From: Tubulanus polymorphus
Taxonomy: Eukaryota > Nemertea > Palaeonemertea > Tubulaniformes > Tubulanidae
Assembly (NCBI RefSeq): GCF_964204645.1
Contig: NC_134032.1
Location: 8,922,275 to 8,986,274 of the forward strand
Length of the DNA: 64,000 nucleotides
Direction of reading: 5' to 3'
Below, piece after piece: positions 22,825 to 33,603 of the stretch. The notes below the pieces were generated by a model, which was not told the origin of the DNA, made no database searches, and was given only the letters and a program-made list of their open reading frames with translations. How positions within the stretch are numbered: position 1 is the stretch's first letter; the number at the start of each line of letters is the position of its first letter. Made by a program: the position numbers and the translations under genes.

Positions 22825-25460
22825 GGAAAATAATTATATTCATTCAATAAATTATGTGTAACAGCAGCTATAGGTTTAGAGCAAATTAATAGTTCCTGGT
22901 ATCGTCAATAAACTCAGTTTGAACCGAACTAATTCAGCCTTGAAAACCATTCAGTTTGGGGTCACCAGTTTCATAAATCATTGTTTTAACATCAGATCAG
23001 CATGTGGTTTTCACATTAGTTGCCATTGCTACCAGGGACCATAATTACTGAATTAATAAACCATTTTACAGTTGCTAGCCGCCATTTTGTTAGGGTACTT
23101 TTGTCCCGTATTGTTGGGTCATTTTTTTCTATTTTTTTAAAAGTATCCGTGATGCGTGTTGTATCATATTTCATCTGTCCATGGATGGATTTTGACAACT
23201 TCAGCAACATTCAAACCGCGTGAATTTTTAGTTTTCAGTTATGTAAAAATCATTTCTCAAATTTACAACAATGCGACATGAGAGCGATATAAAAATCGGT
23301 GGTCAGTTTTTGCCGTGCGCATAGAAATCAAGGGTACTGAACTTTGAAGTTCGTTATTTTCAGAAATAATTTTCTAAAAAATCCAAGCATTTCAAGAACT
23401 GTGCGCATAAATGCCCCCTTTCAGGTGAACTTTGAAATTTTAAGATATCTTGCCTAGTTTTTTTCCTATGGCACTTTAACTGCAGCGCGTGTATTGTCAT
23501 TCCGAGATTCGGCGCTGTTTTCTTTGCGTGTATTTCAGTATATGGGTGTTATTTTTTCATTTTTACTACACTTGTCTCTACGGAAAATGGTTTTAATTGT
23601 TGGTACGAGTATCAGGTTTTAATATTACGGCATTAATACTGTATTCCGTTCTCCGGCGCTAGTTCGTAATGGCTGTATTGGTAGCCGCTTTTACAGCAGG
23701 CAGAGGCTTACGTACATGCACCCAAGAAAACCCAAAATATCACTCTTTTGTTGTAAATGCAATCCACACACTTCTTGCGATTTTGTGATGGTAGATGTCA
23801 CTTTTTACTTTTTATCACCTGTGTCTGACATTAGGATACTTGATACTTGATATGTCACCACCAAAGCAAGAAAACGTTTTCCTATATTTTCTTCCCAATC
23901 TAATCAATCTTGTGTGTACTTAATAGAAAGTATTCATAGAAAGTAGCTGAATATTTGCCCCAACCCATTTGTCCAGCTTTTTGACCACTTCTCAATCCAT
24001 CTAATTTCAGTAGATTTTTATGTAAATTTATTGATAGACTACTGATTTAAATGGTCATCATACTCGATTTTGAGTGTTATATTTCTTTTCTTCTTCCATC
24101 TCAATATAGGCCCATATATTCTCTTCCCGCGCGCAACTTCGAATACGTGATCAAAATGCCGTTCAGTCTCGCTGCTAAAACTGGTAAAAAAATCCCTTAA
24201 ACTCCAACATCTCTAATGTCTTCGATCTATTATATTGCATAAATGACGTAATATTAAAACCTGATACTCGTACCAACAATTAAAACCATTTTCCGTAGAG
24301 ACAAGTGTAGTAAAAATGAAAAAAAAACACCCATATACTGAAATACACGCAAAGAAAACAGCGCCGAATCTCGGAATGACAATACACGCGCTGCAGTTAA
24401 AGTGCCATAGGAAAAAAACTAGGCAAGATATCTTAAAATTTCAAAGTTCACCTGAAAGGGGGCATTTATGCGCACAGTTCTTGAAATGCTTGGATTTTTT
24501 AGAAAATTATTTCTGAAAATAACGAACTTCAAAGTTCAGTACCCTTGATTTCTATGCGCACGGCAAAAACTGACCACCGATTTTTATATCGCTCTCATGT
24601 CGCATTGTTGTAAATTTGAGAAATGATTTTTACATAACTGAAAACTAAAAATTCACGCGGTTTGAATGTTGCTGAAGTTGTCAAAATCCATCCATGGACA
24701 GATGAAATATGATACAACACGCATCACGGATAGTTTTTAAAAAATAGAAAAAAATGACCCAACAATACGGGACAAAAGTACCCTAACAAAATGGCGGTTA
24801 GCAACTGTAAAATGGTTTATTAATTTAAACAGTTGCTGTTATCATGAAAGGGAATTTAACATAGTTGGCGCTCGCGCGACGTGGCAGGAGCGCAACGTGG
24901 CAGTTTCGTGGCAGTTTCGCGAGTGCCTACATAGGGGGGATCCCGAAACAGAGAGGGAGAGAGAGACCGAGAGACATTGCACCGGAACTGGAGAACAGCC
25001 CTGAGAGAAGAATAAAAATAAAAGCTATACTATTCACTGGAGAAGATTCTTCTAACGTTTCATTTTTACTATCACTGGTGGAGAACCCGGGCATCGATCC
25101 CGGTACCTCTCGCTTCTAACGTTTCATTTTTTACAATCACTGAACCACGCTCTGCCAAACTGCCACGTCGCGCGAGCGCCAACTATGTTAGATTCCCTTT
25201 TATGATAATTGCAACTGTTTAAATTTATTAATTCAGTAATTAATAGTCCCTTGTAGCAACTGCAACTAATGTGAAAACCACATGCTAATCTGATATTAAA
25301 ACAATGATTTATGAAACTGGCGACCCCAAACTGAATAGTTTTCAAGGCTGAATTAGTTCGGTTCAAACTGAGTTTATTGACGATACCAGGAACTATTAAT
25401 TTGCTCGAAACCTATAGCTGCTGTTACACATAATTTATTGAATGAATATAATTATTTTCC
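22825..25460. mobile_element. 2.6 kb foldback element with long inverted arms
   Basis: The outer ends GGAAAATAATTATATTC (22825) and its complement (to 25460) are perfect. The left arm runs to about 23640; the right arm starts at about 24245. Long stretches pair almost exactly, for example CCATCCATGGACAGATGAAA in the right arm with its complement near 23180, and GATACTCGTACCAACA with its complement near 23610. The loop, about 23640-24245, is unique AT-rich sequence without a recognised ORF. The right arm is interrupted by a younger insertion at about 24826-25222. Without a transposase it is non-autonomous, like a Foldback or long-TIR MITE. Confidence 0.8.
24826..25222. mobile_element. TIR element nested in the foldback right arm
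   Basis: Its ends TTAAACAGTTGC and GCAACTGTTTAA are inverted, extending with gaps through GGCGCTCGCGCGACGTGGCA and its complement. It is flanked on both sides by TTTATTAAT, which reads once at the homologous place in the left arm, consistent with an 8-9 bp target duplication (hAT- or MULE-like). The interior holds GAGAGA repeats and a tRNA-like segment (about 25078-25115) whose frame reads ENPGIDPGTSRF, a common spurious peptide of SINE heads. Confidence 0.7.
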
Positions 25461-25479
25461 GAATACCAGAGATCATCGC

Positions 25480-25590
25480 CGTGTCACATATCATCCTCCC
25501 TAGGCAGGGATTCGAACCTGATGGCATCGCTACACTCAGCCACGGCACCAACCCCTGCCCCAGTAGACCGTGTGCGCAGGTGTACATGCG
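25480..25590 (-). repeat. tRNA-derived SINE, best-preserved copy
   Basis: On the minus strand GGTGCCGTGGCTGAGTGTAG gives a clear Pol III A box (TGGCTGAGTG). Then comes CGATGCCATCA, the B box GGTTCGAATCC, and a CTGCC...GGGAGGATG tail. It abuts the right end of the foldback element. Confidence 0.75.
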
Positions 25591-25751
25591 CAGCTTTGCC
25601 GCAAGAAAACCTGCGGCACCAATCAGATCGCTCGTTGATAATCGCTGAGCTAAATTTCACGGTAGCACTATAAATGGGAAAACCCAGGCGGAAATAAAAC
25701 GGGATTTCTGATTGGCTAATAATGACATCATATCTAAGCTACGCGTGTAGC

Positions 25752-25832
25752 TGTGCACTCGGTCTAGTGTGGCAGGGTTTCGTGCCGATGCCATCAGGTT
25801 CGAGTCCCTGCCGGGGGAGGATGGTCACATAT
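25752..25832 (+). repeat. tRNA-derived SINE copy
   Basis: GATGCCATCAGGTTCGAGTC, then CCTGCCGGGGGAGGATGG. The B box has one change, and the head is replaced by TCTAGTGTGGCAGGGTTTCG, a variant shared with the copy at 2056-2160. It faces the copy 160 bp upstream. Confidence 0.7.
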
Positions 25833-26189
25833 ATACATTCATTATTTTGGGCGTTGTGTTGACAATCATCGTTTTAGAAGAGTCGTTACACCATGATCTT
25901 TTCATCGTCATTTACGCAATCCTCGGCATCTGGTAGATTATTATGCTCAAGGCGTCGCTGAATACTTCCTGCTGCGGAGACAAACCCGATCTTTAACAGT
26001 TGATAATACAGGTCCGCGATCTGTAATCAGTAATCTGCTTTACGAGCATGTTGCGGAATCCAATATCGCCATGGATTACAACGGATCGAAGAGAGCTCGA
26101 CTGGCGGCAATCAAACCCTGGCAAGCGAGGATAATTTGGCGTGTACTACAAAGGGGCACGTTGTCGACGACACGCGACCTGATGCATCT

Positions 26190-26270
26190 TCACCCGTCAA
26201 GGGATTCGAACCCACTACGATAAAGCTGTTCGGGGTTCGCCTAACCCCTTGACCTCACAAGTCGTTGGAG
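26190..26270 (-). repeat. tRNA-like SINE head of a second type
   Basis: On the minus strand TGAGGTCAAGGGGTTAGGCG is followed about 30 bases on by GTGGGTTCGAATCCC. Boxes A and B are spaced as in a tRNA. I could not pair a 7 bp acceptor stem, so this is not called a functional tRNA. Confidence 0.45.
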
Positions 26271-26355
26271 TCTTTACTAGCCGACCAGAATCCGGTCGTA
26301 CCGATCACAGCGCTTGTAACAAACGACTTTAGGCTTCGATTGGTTTTCCCGTAAA

Positions 26356-26598
26356 ATGGACCAATCAACGAACGTTTTACTGAACAAGGAAGTATTTCGC
26401 AAAGCGATATATGACGTCATGCGCAACAGCGCCAGTAATGAAATCACGCTTCGTGAGGCCAGGGGGCTGGTGGAAGCGAGTTCGGGAGTGATACCGGACC
26501 CCTGGCAAGTGAGGATGGACCTGATGGATCTGCGACCAGAACATTTCGATGAAACGGCCGATGAAGCGGCCACGGGTTTAATTCGATTTTTCCTGTGA
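26356..26598 (+). CDS. Small ORF of 80 codons, function unknown
   Basis: ATG at 26356 to TGA at 26596-26598. The peptide is acidic and well mixed (MDQSTNVLLNKEVFRKAIYD, later EITLREARGLVEASSG, then DPWQVRMDLMDLRPEHFDET). The middle loosely recalls the helix-rich DEK C-terminal fold, but I would not assign it. Its codon use is less AT-rich than neighbours. An older copy of part of it may lie near 26085-26165 (CCTGGCAAGCGAGGAT). It sits immediately before repeat R, so it could be a captured gene fragment carried by a mobile element. Confidence 0.35.
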   Translation: MDQSTNVLLNKEVFRKAIYDVMRNSASNEITLREARGLVEASSGVIPDPWQVRMDLMDLRPEHFDETADEAATGLIRFFL

Positions 26599-27472
26599 CA
26601 GTTTTGGAAGGAATTGTCTATTAGTCATTTATTAACTGGTGTCCCAAAAATCACTGTAAAAGTTGTATCGTGTCTTTCGTCCAACAACAGTTCTAAGATG
26701 TTGTTATTTGGATATGTTTCACGCAATGGGCGGACAAATAAAAGCAGACCGCACAGCCCAGCGTGGGTATTTCATCCAGTATTTTTAACTGAGATCTTTG
26801 ATGAGTGTATCTATTTCGTTTTAAGGATTTGGGTCCCATAATCGATCCCCTGGAGCCTAAAATGGTCAATCGTAGAAATGGTTCGCCATTGACATTTTCA
26901 AAGATAGGGCTGTTACGATTTACGATTCTTGCGCGCGCGAATGTGAAACTCAACGATAAAACGATAAAAGATTTTCTCACACAGTGTGGGGTCCCCAAAC
27001 GGGGTCGCCAAGAATATCTTGGCGGTATCTCAAGGTACTTTACTTGCGTTCGGTACATCTCATGTAAGTTTTCAATCCGCCAAGGGATATTTTGATTCAT
27101 ATCGCTGTATAAGCTAAATCCTTATAACAAACTTTATCAATTAAAAGGGACACGTGTTCGATGAGAGAAAGGATATACTTTCTTGAAAGTAAGTGGTCTT
27201 TCAGGCCGCTAGCTAGTGAACTAGCAAAAATTCATCCGTATAAACTCACTGAATATGAGAGGGAATGCGACGAATGTTTTACTTCACGGTCACATGGAAC
27301 AGAACAGTCGACGGATATTCATTCTATGACCTGAATTCTTTACGTCCAAATATCAACTAGTTCCAAGGAAATGAACCGACTACATGTTTGACCAATTTCG
27401 TCTTTAAATTCCGATACATTGCGCATGACTAAAAATCTCGGACGAGTTTCTATACTTTTGGTAATCGGATCC
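26594..27472. repeat. Interspersed repeat R, copy 1
   Basis: It aligns in order with 29535-30600: TTTTGGAAGGAATTGTCTAT, AAAATCACTGTAAAAGTT, ATGGTCAATCGTxGAAA, AACTCAACGATAAA, GATTTTCTCACACAGT and ATATCAACTAGTTCCAA are shared. Both copies are too decayed to show coding. Confidence 0.6.
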
Positions 27473-28491
27473 ATATGGTGGCTGATAAGGGCCATGAAAA
27501 TATTTCCTGACAAAAAAATTCTTTCGTCATGAAAGATAAATTTCCATCGAAAAATATTTCGTGAGTGAAAATAATTTCCACTGTGATAAAAATAAATTTC
27601 CTTCAAAATATATTCGTTAGCAAAAATAGTTTTCTTCCCTTCAAAACATATGCTTAGTAAAAAATAATTCCGCAATGAGAAAATAAATCGCCTTCCTTCA
27701 AAATGTATTCCGACGATTGAAATATTTTCGCAGTGTAAAAATATTTGTGGGGTTTTCCGCTAGTGCGCGCTTTGTCGATTGAACCGCATATACCTGGCAC
27801 GACTTTCATGTAAAATCAGAGTACTTGGGTAGAGCATTTTTTTGATCCGAAAATGTCGTGACGAATCCTTGTGACCTAATGTTAGGAAGGATGGGATGGT
27901 GGTGCCGTCATCGGGTCCATGTGAACATAAATAAGGGCCAAAAATTTTTACAGTCAAAATCAAATTAAATTAGGGCTCTTGATTTTGATTCCTCCGGTCC
28001 ATCTAGAAATAACCATTTTTGGTCAAATGTAATGGACTCCGCATATCAATAAAAAGGGCCAAAATAACGGATACAAGTTGCTGTAGGATCGAAAACTAAG
28101 ACATCTTTTACTTGATGCCCCGTTCAACACACTACATACACACTACATACTTGACGGTACAAACACTGCTGCGTGAAAACGGGAAAACCCAAACTATTTT
28201 TACAGCAAAAATATGTTTAGACATATAAAAATATTTCTGATGGAAATATTTTTACTCACAAAAAATATTTTGAAGGCGATTTATTTTTCACACCGAAATT
28301 ATTTTCAGTCGCGAATATGGAAATTTATTTTTCATGACGAAATTTTTTCACTCAAAAAATATTTTTCGATGGAAAATTATTTTTCATAAAATTATTTTGA
28401 CTCACAAAATATTTTTCGATGGAAATTTATTTTTCATGACGAAATTATTTTTTGTCGGGATATATTTTCATGGCCCTTATCAGCCACCATA
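27473..28491. mobile_element. TIR element with GGTGGCTGATAAGGGCCAT ends and AAATATTTT palindromes
   Basis: The left terminus TGGTGGCTGATAAGGGCCAT at 27477 and the right terminus ending at 28489 are inverted over roughly 75 bp with small gaps. TA flanks both ends. Inside, words such as AAATATTTTTCGATGG, CATGACGAAATT and GAAAATAATTTCC recur many times in both orientations. The terminus is the one seen at 3332, whose interior uses an unrelated GC-rich word. No transposase ORF is present. Confidence 0.75.
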
Positions 28492-28493
28492 GA

Positions 28494-29510
28494 ATGACGA
28501 CTTACACTTAGTAAATCTAATCAAAAATACAACTTTGTAATTCAAGCGACGAATTGTTCCGACAATGATGACATGACGAGTTCGACTATACATTGCACTG
28601 ATGTGGTTCGTTGCGAAATTTCATTAATTTGAAACAGTAAATTACTGACAGTTCTTCTTAACGCTAAATGTGCCGTTTGTAAGAAATCATATTCCATCAA
28701 AATCAATTTCAGTCAAGTGAAATTTTGTGTTGTGCCATCGGTAATCTGATATAAAGCTCAGAAACTACTTGAAATGGAGCCAGAAAACTATATATATCCA
28801 GAACGACTGAATGAAACGTCCAAATATTAGGATGATAGAAACGGGAATTTATTGGTATACAGCGTGAGTGCAGGTGGGTGAATGGTGAGTGAGAAAGGAG
28901 TCTATATCCGAAGTAGAACTCTACCACTCAGCAGTATGCTATTTTTAAGCTCATTGAGCCATAAATGGACTGCTGGCCGATAGGTGGTATGAGATGGTGG
29001 AAGTGAAATGAGCTTTGCATGAGGGAATGAAATGAGGGAATTTACAACATATCAAATCCATCAATATCAGAATGTGACCTCACCGCAACTATTCCATTTA
29101 AATGGCCTAATAAGAAATGGCATATTAAGAATAATTTCTAACATTCCATTTAACTAAAATCCGTCAGAGGAAATTGCAAATTTTACAATCCTCTCGGCGA
29201 AAATATATGTTATGGGAAGTATTTTCAGAGGGCGCCCTTCGAGCCCACAGCGACGTTTCCAGGTCTTTAACGAAACTAGACGCGTCTAGGGCGGTTTCAA
29301 CCTAGGCTATTCCCAGCTATGGGCGCAAAAACATTGTTTGAAAACTTAATACGATGAAATTGTGCATGAAGTAATCACGGACTCTATTTTATTATAAACA
29401 TCGAGCATATTTTCAATTATTCTCCTTGTTAATCGTTCCGAAACTCGCGCAAAGGATTTTCCCAGGACGAACGAAGTTGGCGGGAGAGGGCACTTGATTA
29501 AAATGAAACG
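28494..29510. repeat. Interspersed repeat S, copy 2
   Basis: A diverged copy of 22090-22620 with extra internal sequence between about 28610 and 29180. It lies directly beside the TIR element on the left and repeat R copy 2 on the right. Confidence 0.5.
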
Positions 29511-29534
29511 GCTACGGGCTGAATTCTTTCCTAG

Positions 29535-30600
29535 GAAGCTTTTGGAAGGATTTGTCTATCAGTCGTTTCTCACGCGGTGTCTCAAAAATCACCGTTAAAG
29601 TTATACCGTGCCTTTCGTCGACCTTATTTTACCAGTTTCTGATTCAAGAATGCGAAGATGAATCTATTTTCTATTTTCGAGGTCATATAGAAAGTAATGC
29701 ATATGGCCCTTATCAGCCACGATACATGAAACTTTTTGCCAGGCAAAGCCATGATACAAAATCTTGCCCGAGAAATTGTGAGACATTTTAAATGGACTAT
29801 CTAATTATGTCGGTTGGCATTTTGCACAGAGCACTTATACCAAGTTCTGGTAAAAACTGATGTTGAAATGAAGCTGTCAAAATTTACGCCCATTAGTGTT
29901 AAGAGTAAGAACTAATTACGTAAGGGATTCGTAGTATCCTAGTACCAGTTGCATAATGTATCGATTTTCATTTCAATACCGAGATTTGTAGCTGGCGCTG
30001 CAGGAGAACCATTATGAGAGTTCCCTAGCATTACATCAGCGTATTTTAAAGCACAACTGCAACCACTACTAGAAGCAAACATCTCATTCAAAAATCGGGG
30101 TCCATATATTCGATCCCATGGTGCCCAAATGGTCAATCGTGGAAAGGGTGCGCCAGTGACATTTTTGTTAAAACATCGGGCTGTTTTGAACAACTTTCAT
30201 GCGAGCGCGAAACTAAAAACTCAACGATAAATGATTTTCTCACACAGTATCTCAAGGTTCTTGCATTTGGTATAATCGCGTAGGTTTTAACTCCGTCAAG
30301 GGATATCTGTGATAGGAGAATATTGATTCATTACGTTGCATAAAAGTTGCGGAAGCAGCAGAAATCCTAATAACTAAATCTATCTTTAAAAAGGGACTCA
30401 CAGCTAATCAAAGTAAGGGTAAATTTTCTTGAGAGTAATTGCGCTTTGAGACCAATAGCAATACTCTAATAGCATAATATGAAACAATGACAATAGTTTT
30501 ACTTCCCGGTCAGAATGGGACATAACAGTCGACCAATATTCATTTTTATGATCTGGATTCCCCGCGTCGATTGAAATATATCAGCTAGTTCCAAAAGAAC
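29535..30600. repeat. Interspersed repeat R, copy 2
   Basis: It is homologous to 26594-27472. It contains ATGGCCCTTATCAGCCAC at 29701, a lone copy of the terminal motif of the TIR family, not seen in copy 1. Confidence 0.6.
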
Positions 30601-32219
30601 CCCGGGCAACCGGGCAGAACAAAAAAAGCCATAAATAATTATTCTCCATTGACGCAGTTGTATTGTGTAATCTTTTTCTTGCAAAATAGTGTAACCTATA
30701 TCTTTGAAAACTACTTCAGGTTTTACATTTCTATTCGTAACTATTCCAGCGAGATTCCGATTTTCACGTATTTCCGCTGATGCCGCCGAACTGATAGTGG
30801 CCTCGGGAGCACTCAAACACAAACATTCGAGGAGTTGATATGCCGAAAAAGAAGGACGTTATTGATTTTCAGGTAAAGTTAGCTCGTGGCCTTAGTGCCT
30901 TACTGACCCCCTCAAATTTTCATTACTTAATTCATTACCTACCATTCTTAATTATCCACACTTCACATAATGCGTTCAGAACTTCACCCGGGACGTTTTT
31001 GTTTTTAAATGACCACTGACACCATACTAACACACTTAAACAATAAACAAAATTCTTAATATGGACTTTCCTAAATTTACTTGACGGTGTGTGTCCAAAC
31101 CGGTATCAAGATTAAACTTAAGTAAATATGTACCTTAAAAGTTTAAGCATTTATAATTCACTTAAGTCCGAAATAAGTGAAAATCCGAATAAAACTATCC
31201 CGAGTTAAACTGTTCCATCAAAACTGCAGTACTGGCAACGGGGAACAATAGGATATGAACTTTCACTATCACTGAAGTGAAAATGGTAAGAGAGCATACC
31301 TTATTCTTCCGTTAGTATTTCTACGTAACTTTTTGTAAAGACAGCAGAAAAAAGAAAAAGAGTGCAAACTCCATTGGAATGATTTCAAATGATGGGAGAA
31401 TAAGTGACTTTTTGCAGATGATTAGGTCGAGAATAAGGACGGAAAAATACCAAGAAAATAATTTCTTTTTTTCAAATTATGAATAGAAACGCATACCTAT
31501 ATCTTATATCTTCAGCATTAAATTTTTGGCAGAATTTCGGAGGATTCGTCCTCTAAGTAATTGAAAAAGCCTAACATGTCTCCTCTTTATTTAATCCGTG
31601 TTTATCAGCATACCGGGGGACCCGTGGTTAAGACAGATCTTTGAACATGTGAACAATTTTGAAATATTGATATTTTTCCACGTATTTGACATGTAGCCTC
31701 TCCCTGGACGTATATTTACTACACCAACTATGATCGTTGTGATCTGGTGTGCTGGCCACAAAATGCAGACGGATCACACTACACTACACACGTTAACACA
31801 ACTGCCCACAGCTTTGATATTACCATCCTAGCTAGTGTGTCTCCCTGGATGCTGAACGATTTCATTTAACACGTACACTGTGTATGGAGTTTGTTGGACA
31901 ATTAATTTTTGTAAATTGGCCAATTTCTAAAATTCACTGCCCACTAACCCAAGGCGCTTTTACGAAACTGAATCTTTGTAAATCGATTTAAGTTTCACGT
32001 TTACGGCGCGCGGTTTAGTGAATCGGATTTGGTAAATCAACGCGTTTATGGATGCGGTTTCGTAAATTTATTTGTTAAATCGACTAACTTGCTCGGCGAG
32101 CAAGCTAACGATTTAGTCGGTGAAATCAAACATGGCGTCCTCTTCGACCGCGGTCTAAGACATCTATCGCAGACCATCATCTATCAATAATTCGGTCACC
32201 ATTGACGCCCATTTTCAGT
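30601..32219. other. No gene recognised
   Basis: Only short frames. At about 31960-32140 there are several short inverted words (AAATCGATTTA, CTTGCTCGGCGAGCAAG, TAAATCGACTAA), possibly a small decayed foldback element. Confidence 0.4.
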
Positions 32220-32284
32220 GCGGTTTGCAAAATGCACTGCTCACGGCCATCAGGTTCGAATCCCCGCCGGGGGAGGATGGACGA
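32220..32284 (+). repeat. tRNA-derived SINE fragment
   Basis: GGCCATCAGGTTCGAATCCC, then CGCCGGGGGAGGATGG: an intact B box and the family tail. The A-box half is lost. Confidence 0.65.
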
Positions 32285-32560
32285 ACCCTGTCAGTTGAAT
32301 CATTTGCAGTTTCCTGGAAAACTTAAACAGGCCACACGCGAGGCGCACTTTCCATACTTTCCAGCAAACAGTCGTTCACAATAATCTCCGTCTGTTTTTG
32401 CACTAGTTGGAGCAGCAGATGAGTCTTTCCGCTCAGTTAGGATCATAGCCCGTGTCGACATAGTCTGTACTATAATATATTGCTCGTAGTTCCGTACTTA
32501 TGCTGCGATCCACAAAACGTGGAAGCGATCTTCCGATGTATTGAATCGGGTACACCTTAA

Positions 32561-32989
32561 AAATGGGTCTATGGTGGGTCGGGCAGTGTAGAGGAACTGA
32601 TAGCCCAGATTCACTTCTCTAGTATCATTCCAAGAAAAGGTAACTCCAACAACGTAAAAGAGTACAACAGCCTTGCAATAGCAGTTAACAACCATATCGG
32701 GAAACTATGCGCGGAACAGAATATCATGTTTATTGATAATGACACTATATTGAAACTTAAACCGTATGGTAAAGCTTTGGACCACTTTTATTCGCCGATC
32801 GATAAAAGTGGTATTCACCTCAGTGAAACCGGCAAGCTTGCATTGCTTAAACACTTTTGCGAGGCAATAGATGCTGTTACTAGTGATGCTTTCTGCACAC
32901 CGACCTCGGCAAAACGAAAGGAGAGATCACTATCCGGAACACCACCTTCAATAGAAAAAACCAGGAAAAAACAATACGTTGAATATTAG
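32561..32989 (+). pseudogene. LINE ORF1 remnant, SGNH/GDSL esterase-like
   Basis: The frame is open after a TAA at 32558-32560 and ends at a TAG. It reads GGSGSVEELIAQIHFSSIIP, a block V-blocks of transposon esterases share, then IAVNNHIGKLCAEQNIMFID, and SGIHLSETGKLALLKHF, matching the DxxH block of SGNH hydrolases. At the usual catalytic Asp (three before His) there is Ser, so activity is doubtful. The nucleophile Ser and GTND block are missing with the truncated N-terminus. The basic tail ends RKKQYVEY. In related LINEs this ORF1 product is thought to aid RNP assembly or membrane interaction. Confidence 0.7.
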
Positions 32990-33014
32990 TCAAACACCAT
33001 GACTTGTTATTTGT

Positions 33015-33488
33015 ATGAAAAGCTCAGTAACTGATATACCTTGTACAAACAACAGTTGTTTGTACTTTAATGTTGACGAGGATTCTCCTCTTGAACGGGG
33101 AAGTCTATCCATCATTTCTCATAACATCAGAAGTGTCAACAAAAATTTTGACAGTTTAACTGATTTTTTGAATTGTTGTAATGGTCAATTTTCGGTCATT
33201 GGTTTGACCGAGACTTGGACTAATTCAAATAATTCTAACTCCAATTTGTATAGAATTAACGGTTACACGAGTATTTTTAAATCCCGCGCCAATGGTCAAC
33301 TTGGTGGCGGCGTAGCTCTCTTCCTAAAGGAAAATTTCAATTTCAAAGTACGGACAGACTTATCAACTAGGAATCATACTTTATTCATCGAAATTGTTTT
33401 AGATAAGAAATCCAATATTATTATTGGAGTAATATATAGACCTCCAGGAGGAAAATTACCAACTTCGAAGATGAATTTGAAGTTTTAA
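33015..33488 (+). pseudogene. LINE ORF2, endonuclease N-terminal part
   Basis: Codons 1-157. AP endonuclease motifs are in order: SIISHNIRSVNKNFD (metal-binding Asn), VIGLTETW (catalytic Glu), GGVALF and GVIYRPPGG. The true frame leaves this one at an A-run near 33453, one base short, and continues as NFEDEFEVL, then LVGDFN near 33530. A second one-base loss near 33541 restores the frame used from 33550 on. Both breaks are directly visible by comparing frames. Confidence 0.85.
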
Positions 33489-33603
33489 CGGCAGAAATTA
33501 CTCGCGAGAACAAACTTTGCTACCTGGTGGGGGACTTTAATATGATACGCACAAAGATACTGAAATATTTCTCGAATCTTTATTTTCTCATTCTTTTTCA
33601 CCT

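Noticed and set aside
25078-25119. Peptide ENPGIDPGTSRF as part of a gene
   Set aside because: A familiar false peptide from tRNA-like SINE heads; it lies inside the nested TIR element.
26190-26270. Functional tRNA gene
   Set aside because: A and B boxes are present, but no acceptor stem pairing was found, and it lies among SINE copies.
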